Shown: one piece after another, positions 1 through 10,239 of the stretch | Layout: every line of letters starts with the position of its first letter | Position numbering within the stretch: the first letter of the stretch is position 1 | Origin: Coptis chinensis | Taxonomy: Eukaryota > Streptophyta > Magnoliopsida > Ranunculales > Ranunculaceae | Assembly (NCBI GenBank): GCA_015680905.1 | Contig: CM027377.1 | Coordinates: 58,239,501 to 58,303,500, forward strand | DNA: 64,000 nucleotides | Reading direction: 5' to 3' | Translations under genes and position numbers: made by a program | Notes under the pieces: generated by a model | What the model saw: only the letters and a program-made list of their open reading frames with translations | What the model was told of the DNA's origin: nothing | The model's database searches: none

Positions 1-836
1 CAGGGCAATAGAACCAGAAGAAACAACTTTCTTCTTTCTCATATCCAAATCTTGTCAACGACTCAACAAAACCCCAATCCAATCAAACAAAACCCAAAAT
101 AAGCAAAACCCAAATCATATCAGCAAAACTACAAATCCCAAACCTCATCCAACCAACACACAAAACCTAATCCAAAACCTCTCCGATAGAACAAACTAGC
201 CTAAAAAATTTTATCTCCGACAGCCACAAAAACCAAACAAATGAGTTCGCTAAACCAACCCAAACCTAACAAACCTAATACAAGTCATTTCCTACCCCAA
301 ATCACTGCTGGTGTGAGAAGAAATAGAGAATGACTTGGATTTATACATCATCTCCGCTGCTACTGGTGTGAGCAGAAACAACTAGAGAAAAAAAGATGTT
401 GTTGGGTGCTACAAGGGTGGAAGGGCTCGGGTGGTGGGTGAATGGGGCAGTGTTGTTGTTGTTAAATGGCGGTGAAGAAAAAGTGAGATGCGGTAATTTA
501 AATCTCTTTGTGGGTTATGTTGTGGCGTGTTTGTAGATTAAGTGGGATGATAACCGAAGGTGTGTTAGTGGCAATGTAATTACTTCCTGTTCAAATAAGA
601 AAGGGTGGTGGTGGTGTTGCACAAGTGGTGTGGTAAAGGAGGCGTTAGTGGTCAATGGGAGATGATGGATGGGGATGGTATTTTGGACTAACGTGGTGAA
701 GATTATGAAGGGTGGTGGTGGAGATGATGGATGGGAGATGATGGATGATGGTGTATGGTGATGCTAGTAGCCTATGGTAGTGGTGGTGGTCGGGGTCTGG
801 TTTTGATGGTGGCGGAAGGTGGTGGTTGGGGTATGT
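1..836. other. Unassigned stretch, no gene recognised
   Basis: The first 300 bases are rich in A and C with many CCAAA/AAACC words. Bases 360-830 are rich in G and T, with short imperfect repeats of GATGATGG and GGTGGT around 655-750. No open frame longer than about 60 codons looks like a protein, and the sequence is not repeated elsewhere in the window. Confidence 0.6.
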
Positions 837-2204
837 TTTTTTTTTTTTTTGGTTCTTGTTTTTCTTAAAAGATTTTCTAACAAGATAGAGGGTTTTTTCA
901 AGAAAATAAAATCATACGTTAATCCAGTATCATTTTGGTTACTCTGGGTCATAAGATTTTAATTTTCATATCCTCAAGTTTTTAAAAACTATGTAGAGAT
1001 ATATATAAAAGACTCGTACAAAAGTAGTGATTAAAAACATACCATAACAGATTATCTTAGACAACTTTCATGTCGGTTCGAGCGAACCCAATCTAGACAG
1101 ACAGAGCTTTAGTTATGCAAATTGGGGGATTTACTACGTAAAATATGGAATGTCCTGACCCGTGCAAATAACGCGGTGATATAGGCGACCCTTAATAAGC
1201 AAAACTGATCTCAAACCGCCCTTAGATTGCATTTTTCTAAGGGTTGATTCTTGTAGAATCCATTTCCCATTTTGAAACAAAAACACATGACTAGAAAAAC
1301 CAAGAACTTTTATAAAAGGGTGAGAGAAGGGTTTTTCTTTTTGGCTCTTTGGGTTTTTGTTCCTCAATTACTTAAAACAATAACAGAAAGAAAAAGAAAA
1401 CTACTAAAAAAAATCACTATGAGGAGAGTGATCCTCCCAATAGAATGAAAAAATGTTTGAAATTAAGTGATTCTAATTGAGAACCTGCGTGGGGTTTGGC
1501 TTGCCCTAGATTGTGCACTTTCTTATTTTGCAAGAAAGCGAATCTAGTGAAGAGGACTAGCTCTATTGCTAGATACTCTAGTCTCTCCTTTCCTAATCTC
1601 TAGTTAACCCTATTTTGTAGCTATTCCAACCAGAGAGGAAGACGAAGCTCGAAACAACTAGAAATCGCTCACAGAAGGAAAAAGTTTTTGACATAAAATG
1701 GTTCAAGTTGCCAACCATCCCATGGTTTGGCATGCTTATATAAGACGAAACATGCTAAACAACCATGAGAGACAACCATAAGACACCTTCACTCAATCCC
1801 CATCGCCCTTTACTATGTTTCATATCTCCTCTTTATAGAGGAAAGACTACCAAGCATCAAATGTGAGATTGAAAGAAAAATGCTTATGTAAAAACAAAAA
1901 ATAGGGAAATGATAGAAAGTAAGAAATGTAAAGTAAATGACAGGAAAATAAAGCTGTTTTAAAAAGAAGTGTAAAATAAAGAAAAAAAAATTGTATAGTT
2001 GCTCCATAGGCGTACACTACTCAAACTACGAGTAAAAGTGCTAATATACAAGTATACGTGGACTTAAGGCTCCGACACTTACAACCACACAGTCCAAGTG
2101 GAGTGATCTGGTTACCTTTTCTGATGTACTCCGTAAAATAGATGTAAGGGAATGAAAGGGTTGGAAATACATCACGTAATAGAAAATTTAGGCTCTTGTA
2201 GCTT
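837..2204. repeat. Dispersed repeat segment R, copy 1
   Basis: This 1.37-kb non-coding segment recurs at 24708-25189 plus 38887-39840, where the Tat element splits it. Both copies begin with a run of about 15 T and both join the C-terminal end of a minus-strand Athila gag at the right. The body has no long frame. A TATATAAG word lies near 1737 in this copy only. It may be the region that replaced pol in a derived Athila family, or an older insertion shared by both copies. The family is not recognised. Confidence 0.6.
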
Positions 2205-3645
2205 CCAAGGATGAGTTTGCTTGTTTAGGATTAGGAACTGCTTGTCCTAAGAACACACCTTTCTGTGCTTTCTCTTGAGTTAGGTGGCTTAGAGATTGTT
2301 GTATGGACACCAAGATTTGAGATTGTTAATGCATCAAGGATAACATCATCTCGGATGTTTTGTCTAATGCGACATTAGTAGGTTGGGCAACTGGAGCTAG
2401 GTCTCTTTGGTTGTTGATTGATGAATTTTAGTATTTATGGTTAAAGTTGGATGGAACTATTGCTTTATTCTGATTATTGTAGTTACCTTGTCCTTGTCTG
2501 AACTGATTGAATGTATTTTGTGGTTTGACATGATTTGTGAACCTTGGAGGTGGTTGAGTTTGTGGATCAGTATTCCATTGAAAATTTGGGTGTTGCCTCC
2601 ATGGTGCAATTGGTACATTGAAAGCATAAACTTCTTCAGGTTGAAGTGATGCTATGTTATTGAGCAAGGGACAATGGGTAGATACGTTATTTAGATCTAG
2701 ACAGAAAGTGCATGGTGCTATATTGATGTTCATGACTGGTTGGGGAGTATGGTCTTTTTGTTTGGTTGCAAGGGCATTTATCTTCTTTGTGAGGGTTTCG
2801 ATTAGTGTTTTTATCTCTGGTTCAAATTTCACCTCAAAGATACCATTGGCTTTAGAAGTACTAGGCTAGGATGTTCTGGAATTGTTTGTGTCGCCCCAAT
2901 GAGTACTCTTTTCTGCTTGGTCTTCAAGAAAGGTTAGAGCTTCTGTAGCACATTTATCTAAAAAGTTTCCATTACTCATGATATCCAATGTGACTTTGTG
3001 TTCTTGGAGAAGACCTTTGAAGAAACATTGGACAAGAGTGGATTTTTCTAGTTTATGGTGAGGACATGAATGGAGTAGGTCAGAGAATCTATCCCATGCT
3101 TCGGAGAATGTCTCACTTGAACTCTATCTGAAGAACTATATCTTGTTTACTATCTCCTCTATTTTCTTCGGTGGAAAGTACTTCTTCATGAAGGAGAACA
3201 CTACTTTTTCCCATGTATCAAACGAATTGGGCTTTTGCAATAGAAGCCATGCGTGGCTTTTGCCAGCTAGAGTGAAGGGAAACACTCTCAGTTTAACCTG
3301 AAAATTAGAAATGCCCGGATGATTGAACGTACTGCAGACCTCATGTATCTGGAGTAGGTGTTCGTACGGTAACTCGTATTCGAAACCGTGAAAGACGGGT
3401 AAAAGATTGAACACGTTCAGTGGAATGCAAAAATCACTATTGAGCTGTGTGAGTCGTATACAAGATGGATGTCTATCTTGTAATAGTGTGTAGAAACTAA
3501 AGAGAGGCTCTTCAGCTTGAACTACTTCATCCACCATCCTAGTAGTTGGGGGATGAGAAATAAGAGTATGTCGAGATCGACGTGCTCTTCTACGTGGGTA
3601 AGTTTTAACCGCACCAAGCTTTGTATAGCCTGAGCGTAGTCTCAT
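2205..3645 (-). pseudogene. Athila-type gag (broken)
   Basis: This is the capsid-nucleocapsid precursor of a Ty3/gypsy Athila element. The start at 3645 gives MRLRSG, which matches the MRLRSS start of the plus-strand Athila gag at 41931. The capsid part contains PLNVFNLLPVFHG and FPFTLAGKSHAWLL, both shared with the second copy. The frame shifts near 3136 and an in-frame stop lies near 2868. The C-terminal part (2205-2832) has a degenerate Cys motif CTFC...C and ends in KGVFLGQAVPNPK, which corresponds to 49280-49330 of the plus copy. No protease or RT follows; the frame runs into repeat segment R. The family assignment rests on order and similarity between the copies in this window. Confidence 0.85.
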
Positions 3646-5411
3646 GCATGATTGTGAGACTATCTACTTATATTTGCACACAAATGTATTAGATGCCCAA
3701 ACAGCGAAATTCGTTTGTAGCTTTGAAGTTTTTTTGAAAAATTTGCATGTAATGTTTGTAGATCAGATACTATGCCCTGTTTAAATGTAACAGTGGGCGC
3801 GTTACTGGGTTTTGAGAACTACTCGTGTCGAGGGAGAAGATCACTACTTCACCAGATGGTGTGCCATCAAGGGTCTCACCCACGGTATTTCTGAGGGAAG
3901 GGAGTGAGGAAGGTGGTTAGTCCACTGGAATCTGGTAGTTTACTACTCTCTTTGTTCATGTTAGATGTTTGTCCTAATGGACATGACTAAATTGGCTCTG
4001 CTTGATTGATTTTATCTTTTTAATTTGGTCTATGTAACAAACATTTCACGCAACGTCCATTCTAAAGTGGGGCTTAATCCCACTTTTTGTTCTTTTAGGG
4101 CTCAGATTTAGCCTTAGTGTTAAATGTAAAGACGAGACTGAAATATAAATCACACAATCATCCAAGCATGTTTAGTAACACACAAGTATCCTCTTATACT
4201 TTGTAGCGAGGATGATTAGAAATTACCGCCCAAGGTGTGCGTACACGACCCTTGGGGTGAAGGCGGCGTGGTGTTTGGTGTCTTGCGTGTCAACCCACCA
4301 TTCAAGCTTTTCTTTACGGTTACAAGTTTAATCTAACTAAGACCCACAAGTTGGGTCGAAATGTTGGCAAAGCCAATAAGTTACAATTAATTGCCTTCAT
4401 GGGCTTAAAACAAATTTGCCTTCGTCGGCTTAAAATTATGAAAGCGGTGAACATGAAAATTAACTACGTTTAACTAAATTAACTATTCACTTAATTAAAC
4501 AAAATATGTAAAAGTTTGGAAAGTGTTCGTCAAAGATTGGAACTTCAACCCCCAAGTTGGATTGTGATGTGCGCGCGTGGTACTACTCTTTCATGCCTCG
4601 CACATCCAACCGGTCCAAGTTGGTTGAATCCCCAACTCTTGGTAAGTAAACTTAAACCAAAAGACTAAACTTCCAAAACTTAAACAATTTTGTATTTATC
4701 CTATTTAAGTTTTTTGTATTTTGATTTAACTATATGATATTATCTTAATCTAATCATGCATAAACAACAATTAATAAAAAAATAAAACCTAAACAAGCTA
4801 CTAAACTTAATTTTTATATTTAACCTTGCTGATGGATTACTAATTTATTTTAATTAATAAAAACTTTTAATTTTTAAATTGCTTTTTTAATTGATTTTTT
4901 TGGTTTTGAAAACTTAAAACTTTGCAAATCTATTTACTTTTTATCTACTAACAGTTAAATTAAAAAGACTTTGGGGAATTAAAGTGAACTTACACATGAA
5001 GATTTTGAGCCAACGGAATCTTCGTCGGAGAAAAAGGAGGCACGGCGCGAGTGAACGAGGCGCGGACGCGTGTCATATGCAGACGCGCGTGAACTTACGG
5101 TTCGTGGGTGCATGTCATACACGAACGTGTGTCTGACATACGCGGATGCGTTTCGTGCGCAGGCGCGGCGTGGGTTCTTTTGCTCTATTTGGGCTTTGTT
5201 TTCTACAGCAAGTTCCAGTGATTCGTCTCGTGCTATTCTCGGGCTCCATTTGATAGAAATGTACTAGAAACATACGAAAAAGAAATATCAGTAACGAAAT
5301 CAATAAAAAAAACTAAAAAAATTTGAAATTGAGAGTGAGAAGATGGGTTTAATGAGTGTTGCTTTTCTCCATCTTCCTCTTCCCATTGGAATCCATGATG
5401 GCGGCGCCATT
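3646..5411 (-). other. 5' leader of the minus Athila; left inverted-repeat arm
   Basis: This is untranslated leader between the gag start and the primer-binding site. From about 3915 to 5409 it is homologous, in inverted orientation, to 7501-9066. For example, CCCACAAGTTGGGT near 4340 pairs with ACCCAACTTGTGGG near 8615. Most of it is AT-rich, with a GC-rich stretch at 5030-5230. Small frames there are not convincing. Confidence 0.7.
5400..5409 (-). other. Primer-binding site
   Basis: On the minus strand TGGCGCCGCC starts two bases after the LTR end (..GTCA). The first eight bases match the 3' end of plant tRNA-Asp, the primer commonly used by Athila/Tat elements. The rest of the match is poor. 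Confidence 0.65.
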
Positions 5412-6305
5412 TGACTTGGATAGAATAGTGGTATGGATTTTGTTGTTCATCTTAAACTCTTATGGTGGGAGGAATGGTTGGATAGATTGAAACAACTCTC
5501 TACTATTTTCTACTCTTTTGTTCCTAAATTCTAATGGTGGAAACACTAGTTCTTATCTTAACTTGTTGAAATCTTAAGACATTCAATAAAGACACATGTA
5601 TGATAATGGATTGGATGATTGTATTACTCAAAAAGCTATACTCATTTGAACTTGTCAAATGAGTATGACTTGTGTTTGTGGGATTAAGCAATATGAGATA
5701 AGTAGAGAAACTTGTATATAAGAGAGGATGAAAAACTTGTATTGAAAGAACTAAGAACTTGTATTAAAAGATTAGGAACTTGTATTGAAAACACTAAAGC
5801 TTGAAGAACATAAAAGTGGAAAACAATGAAATAACAATTTAAATTAAAACATTTAATATATTCCTAATGACCAAAGATTAGCTCTAGGGTAATGTTCTTT
5901 CTCTACAACTTTGGTTTATATAGGACACCTAATTACATCTTTGCCCCTTCTAGAAACAACCTTGTGGCTTTTGACCTAAGCCCATGAAATAAAATTCTTG
6001 ATTTTGGCTTTAGTTCCCTGAGTCCATAGCTTTCAGCCTTGAGTCCTTAAGTCTTTGACTTTGACAGTTGACTTTGACTTTTGACTTTGACTTTCTAGCA
6101 CTTTTGCTCCTAAGCTGGAATCTTCTCAAGGAGCGTAAATAGCAAGCCTTTTTGCGCTAAAATGCACGTATTAGGAATATGCATCCTAAATGGTCTGTAT
6201 CCTGCAAACGGTAGCAAAAGCTATAAGTTGTTTGTTCATTAAGCATAAGAAGGGCATAATTGAAGTATTATAAAGGTAATAAAACACACATTTGGGGACT
6301 GATCA
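5412..6305 (-). repeat. 5' LTR of the minus Athila-like element
   Basis: The 894-bp LTR begins TGATCAGTCCCC on the minus strand at 6305 and ends GTCA at 5412. The start resembles the LTR starts at 9510 and 21970. A minus-strand CCTATATAAA (5924-5915) is a good TATA box. A cluster of six TTGAC words lies at 6054-6094 on the plus strand (GTCAA in LTR sense). The LTR drives the gag at 3645. Confidence 0.75.
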
Positions 6306-7059
6306 GTAAACATACAAGAATTTATAACTAAAAAGGGAAATTGAGAGATAGAGATGTTTGGAGAGTTAAATCCACTCATAGAAAGGAAAACCTCACTGAT
6401 GGAATCCAGTTCATTGCATCTCTAATCTTTCTTAGAATTCATGGACAAACCCTAAGAAAGAATCGAGTTTCGATCCCCAACAGTATAATCTTATCTCTAA
6501 GATCATACTGCTAGCATGATAAGTTTAAGTGATAACTCATCTCTGAGAAATTACTTCAACTCCTGACTAGAATTTACACAAACTACCATTTTGTGTAGGA
6601 TATAAACTCTAGGCTATTTGTCCTAAACGATTAACTAGAACACCATTAATAGAATTTGTTCCTCACATAAGCTTCATTAACCTTCCACAAAGAATGGTTT
6701 TAGTTCATGATCCTAAGATTTATAAATCACAAAACAATGTATGTAACATAAAGAAGTAATTGAAGAGAAGTGCTAATTTAAGATTAATCTAGAAGAAATT
6801 TTTTTTATTAGAAGATAGAAGTTTATTTCATGAAGGTTTTGTTCTTACAAATTCTTAAACTCACAACTAGAAAACATGGAAAAATGAAACTTGGAGAGAA
6901 AAAACAGAAGTAAAAGTAAGTGAAGACTAAAACTTCAAACTTGGCATATCAAAAGAATTGATCTCTACTTCCACGTGAATCATCTATCTCCATTTATTTC
7001 CATCTTATCTATATTTGCAATCAAGAAAATATAAAATATTATGTGCACAACCCAAGAAT
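6306..7059. other. Unassigned stretch between two divergent LTRs
   Basis: This AT-rich stretch lies between the start of the minus LTR and the first recognisable part of the plus LTR. There is no long frame and no similarity to other parts of the window. It may be the missing first half of the plus-strand LTR, too diverged to recognise, or a separate solo LTR. Confidence 0.4.
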
Positions 7060-7498
7060 TGAGATCAATTTTATCATGCTTTCTTAGATAGATTTACATT
7101 ATTGTAATTTATTTTCATGTCTTGTTATTTCTTTTATTTCAATCTTATTGCTTTCCTTTATTTTCAAGTTCTTCATTGCATTCAATACTTGTTTTCAATC
7201 TTGTCATTTCAATCAAAAACTTGTTTCTAAACTTTCCTTGTCATTTAAATCTAAAGAACACAAATTACACTCATTTGAAGACATCAAATGAGTGTGACTT
7301 GGTAACAAAGTTATCTCATTTCCTTTCTTTTCACTTCATGCTTTAATCCACAACTTGTCTTTAATACCCTTTAGATCTAGAACAACAAATAAGAAAAGTT
7401 CAAGAAGTTACTGTTTTTACTCATCAACCATTTTTCCCACTTAAGATTTAGGATGAACTTCAACTCTTAAAACGAACTCACCACTTTCTACTTCAACA
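7060..7498 (+). repeat. 3' part of a plus-strand 5' LTR
   Basis: The stretch is rich in TTTCAATC and TTTCAAG words like the second half of the LTRs at 16188-16602 and 22540-22893. It ends CAACA two bases before a primer-binding site at 7501. The first half of the LTR is not recognisable, so the element is probably truncated at its 5' end. Confidence 0.55.
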
Positions 7499-7500
7499 AA

Positions 7501-9066
7501 TGGTGCCGCCATCATGGATCTGAGCTTGGGAAAAAGATGAATACAAACAACCATTTCTAAACTCTTCTTCTTCTTTATTCTTTTCATTTCTTTTCAAGTT
7601 TTTCAAGTTTTTTTTTTATGTTATAGCACCTACTAATTCATGTTTTATGTTTTTACTGTAGATTCAATCAAATGGAGACCACCACTGGAACACGGCGGAG
7701 TCCCTGAAGAGGTCGTCAAAAGCTCTGATAAAAAGGAGCAACATCAGTCATGACTGCGCCTCATCTTGCTGTGCCCGCGTCCACGCATAACACCACTATC
7801 GCGACCGCTCCTCCTCTTTGACGGAACGAGATTCCTTAGGTACAAAATCTTTTTCATTTCCATTTGTTTAATAATCTAGGGTTAGATTAATCAAATTGTT
7901 AGCTATTTGAAACTAGTTAGATTTTGAATGTTTAATGTTTAAAAAAAATAAAAATAAAATATTTAAATATTTAAAAATACAAAAAAAAAATAGTTTATCA
8001 TCAATATTAGATAAATAATAGTTTTAGGATAATATCATGTTTTTGCTTGACCATTATTATTTTTGAAAAAGATATATAAAAAAATGGGTTAGTTAGACTT
8101 ACCCCCCCATTACTAGTTGCAATTAGTGTTACCCCCCCCCCCCCCAATTGCAAGATCCAACGGTTATGAGATAAATTTTTTTTTTCAGATGAAGAAATCT
8201 GATCGTTGGATCACTCAAATGGGGTATCACTAATATTTTTAAAAACGGGGGTTAAGTCTAACTAACCCAAGTAAAAATTAGGATAATATCAACTTAGATA
8301 AGGTTTAGGGTAATACCAACCTTTTTCCTAAAGTGAAAAGTGACTTGTCTTTTAGTTGAAGTTTAATAATTTACCAAGTGTTAGAAATTTGATTAACTTG
8401 GACCATTTAGATGCGTGAGGCGAGTAGTGTAACAATACACTAATACATCTGAAATTAACTTGAAGATTAAATTTCTAATCATTGACATCTTTCTTTTCAT
8501 TAATCTTATTAAGTAGTTATATAGTTAAGTAGTTAGTATTTTATTTACCTTGTGTTAAGTTAAGCCCTCGAAGGCAAACTTGTAAATTATTGGCTATGCC
8601 ACCATTCCAACCCAACTTGTGGGTTTAGTTAAACAAAATTTGTAACCGAACAAAACGCTCAAACGGTTGGGCTAGATTCTCAGATCACGCGCCAACCACC
8701 GTTGACTCCACCTCAAGCAGCGTTTAAGCATGACTTGAGAGGTAATCTCCTAACCTCCTCGAATCCCCTGTAAGAGGATACCTTGAGTGTTACAAATATG
8801 CTTACCTAATTGTTTGAGTTAAATTTTTGCACTGTCTTTTAAATTTCACGCATAAGGCTAAACCTAAGCCAAATAACAACTATTGGGGGTCATGACCCAA
8901 TGTAGTAACCGGACGTTGCTTGTTACTTGAGGCCTAGACAAACAAAAATTAAAATCAATCAACTAAAGTCTAAAGTAGTCACACTCCTCTAGAAAATGAC
9001 AAAAATATAGCCATGAGGATATAGAGTAGATAATTATCATATTTCGGTGGACCAATTACCTTCCTG
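7501..9066 (+). other. PBS and leader of the plus-strand Athila remnant; right inverted-repeat arm
   Basis: TGGTGCCGCC at 7501-7510 is a one-base variant of the minus-strand PBS at 5409. The leader that follows is the inverted homologue of 3915-5409, interrupted by a small MITE (8085-8269). The homology ends near 9066, equivalent to a point just upstream of where gag should start. The element has therefore lost gag and pol and joins its own 3' region directly. Confidence 0.7.
8085..8269. mobile_element. 185-bp MITE
   Basis: Terminal inverted repeats are TGGGTTAGTTAGACTTA at the left and its exact reverse complement at the right, each followed inwards by a C or G run. There is no coding capacity. 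The interior contains ATCCAACGG and CGTTGGAT, so the hairpin continues inside. Flanks are A-rich and no target duplication can be fixed. The superfamily is uncertain. Confidence 0.8.
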
Positions 9067-9509
9067 TGAGAACACATCCCTGTGAGAACCCACCTTAAAG
9101 ACGCTCTTTAAAAGTTTCAGGAAAGACTCTGCTTTTGCATTTCATTGATCATATTTGTGAATTTATCTTTAGATGATTTAATTACTATACATATGTTATT
9201 CTAAGTTCAAAGGAGTTTGTCCTTATTCCCCGCTAATTAGATGTATAGACTTCTGAGAATAAATAAGGAGACAAAGCCCTTTGTACAAGATAGATGAAGT
9301 TTTTGAGTACCTTCTCTGGAAAACTCTCACGAGGTTTAAGCTCGTCCACTATGGAATTCCTAATGGTTTAAGGCCTTGTTATATATGGTTAATGCAATCG
9401 CACTCTGCGAAATGATATTAGTATAATAAATAATAAATCACTCATTTGTGATCTTAGTTTTCTCTCTCATCCTTGCTTGAGGAAAAGCAAAATGTTATTT
9501 GGGAGTGGT
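9067..9509 (+). other. 3' untranslated region and polypurine tract of the plus Athila remnant
   Basis: This region runs from the deletion joint to the 3' LTR. It holds a block (9292-9415) conserved with the Athila at 61.7 kb, then CTTGAGGAAAAGCAAAATG. The polypurine tract TTTGGGAGTGG stands immediately before the LTR start at 9510. The arrangement is the usual Athila 3' end. Confidence 0.7.
9292..9415 (+). promoter_or_regulatory. Conserved 3' non-coding block, copy A
   Basis: This 124-base block is nearly the same length as, and by eye about 85 percent identical to, 61703-61825 in a different Athila family. The surrounding LTRs of the two families are barely alignable. It contains CTCTCACGAGG and a potential hairpin CCACTATGGAATTCCTAATGG written as two arms (9346-9351 and 9361-9366). 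It lies about 100 bases before the polypurine tract. The function is unknown. Confidence 0.6.
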
Positions 9510-10239
9510 TGATCAACTCCCAAATGTGTGTTTTAGTACTCTTATATTACTGCATTACAACCCTTCTTACGCATAATGAAAAGACAACTCATAGCTTTTA
9601 ATGCATTTTTCAGGTTACAGGCCATTCCGGATCACTTATCATAAAAGCTTCATCTTAGCGCCAAAAGGAGCCTTATTAACGCTTATTATGACGATTCAAG
9701 CTCTTATGAAAAAGTGTTGAAAAAGTTAAAATCAAAGTCAAAGTCAAGGACTCAAAACCAAAGTACTAAAAGTCATGCCCGGCTTTAACTCAGAATACTA
9801 GAGATGGATGGCTTTGCCACAAAAGAAAACTTGCTCAAAACCTAGTTTGCTCAAGAAGATATGAAAAAGCAAAAGCAAAAGCATAAAGCAACATGGTGAG
9901 GTATCTTGATTGTAGAGGGAGAGGGCAAATCAGTCTTTTATAAAAGTAAGGATATAAGAACTTAAAAGTAGGAGGAGAGAATCCACCTAGACTTTTTTTA
10001 AAACAATAAGCTGGGGTTAGGCTGACCCCCACTTGCATATATTATCCAAAACGTACATATCTGGTACCTAATGCATCCTCCTCTACGAGATTACTAAGTT
10101 CGCTACCTATTGGAGGTCCATAATGCATTAGCTCATTACAATGAGAAGGGGCTAGTCCTGCAAGGTAATCTGCAGGCCTATTAGGGGAAAAACATGTGAA
10201 AATTTACAACGCATGAATTTCAAAGAAGTGTCTAAGATG

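Noticed and set aside
764..952. 62-codon minus frame with Lys and Thr runs
   Set aside because: It is translation of the poly-T and GGT-rich sequence at the border of segment R.
5070..5303. Overlapping small frames in a GC-rich leader patch
   Set aside because: Both strands are open by base composition. No protein-like pattern, and the inverted arm at 7.6-7.9 kb does not keep the frame.
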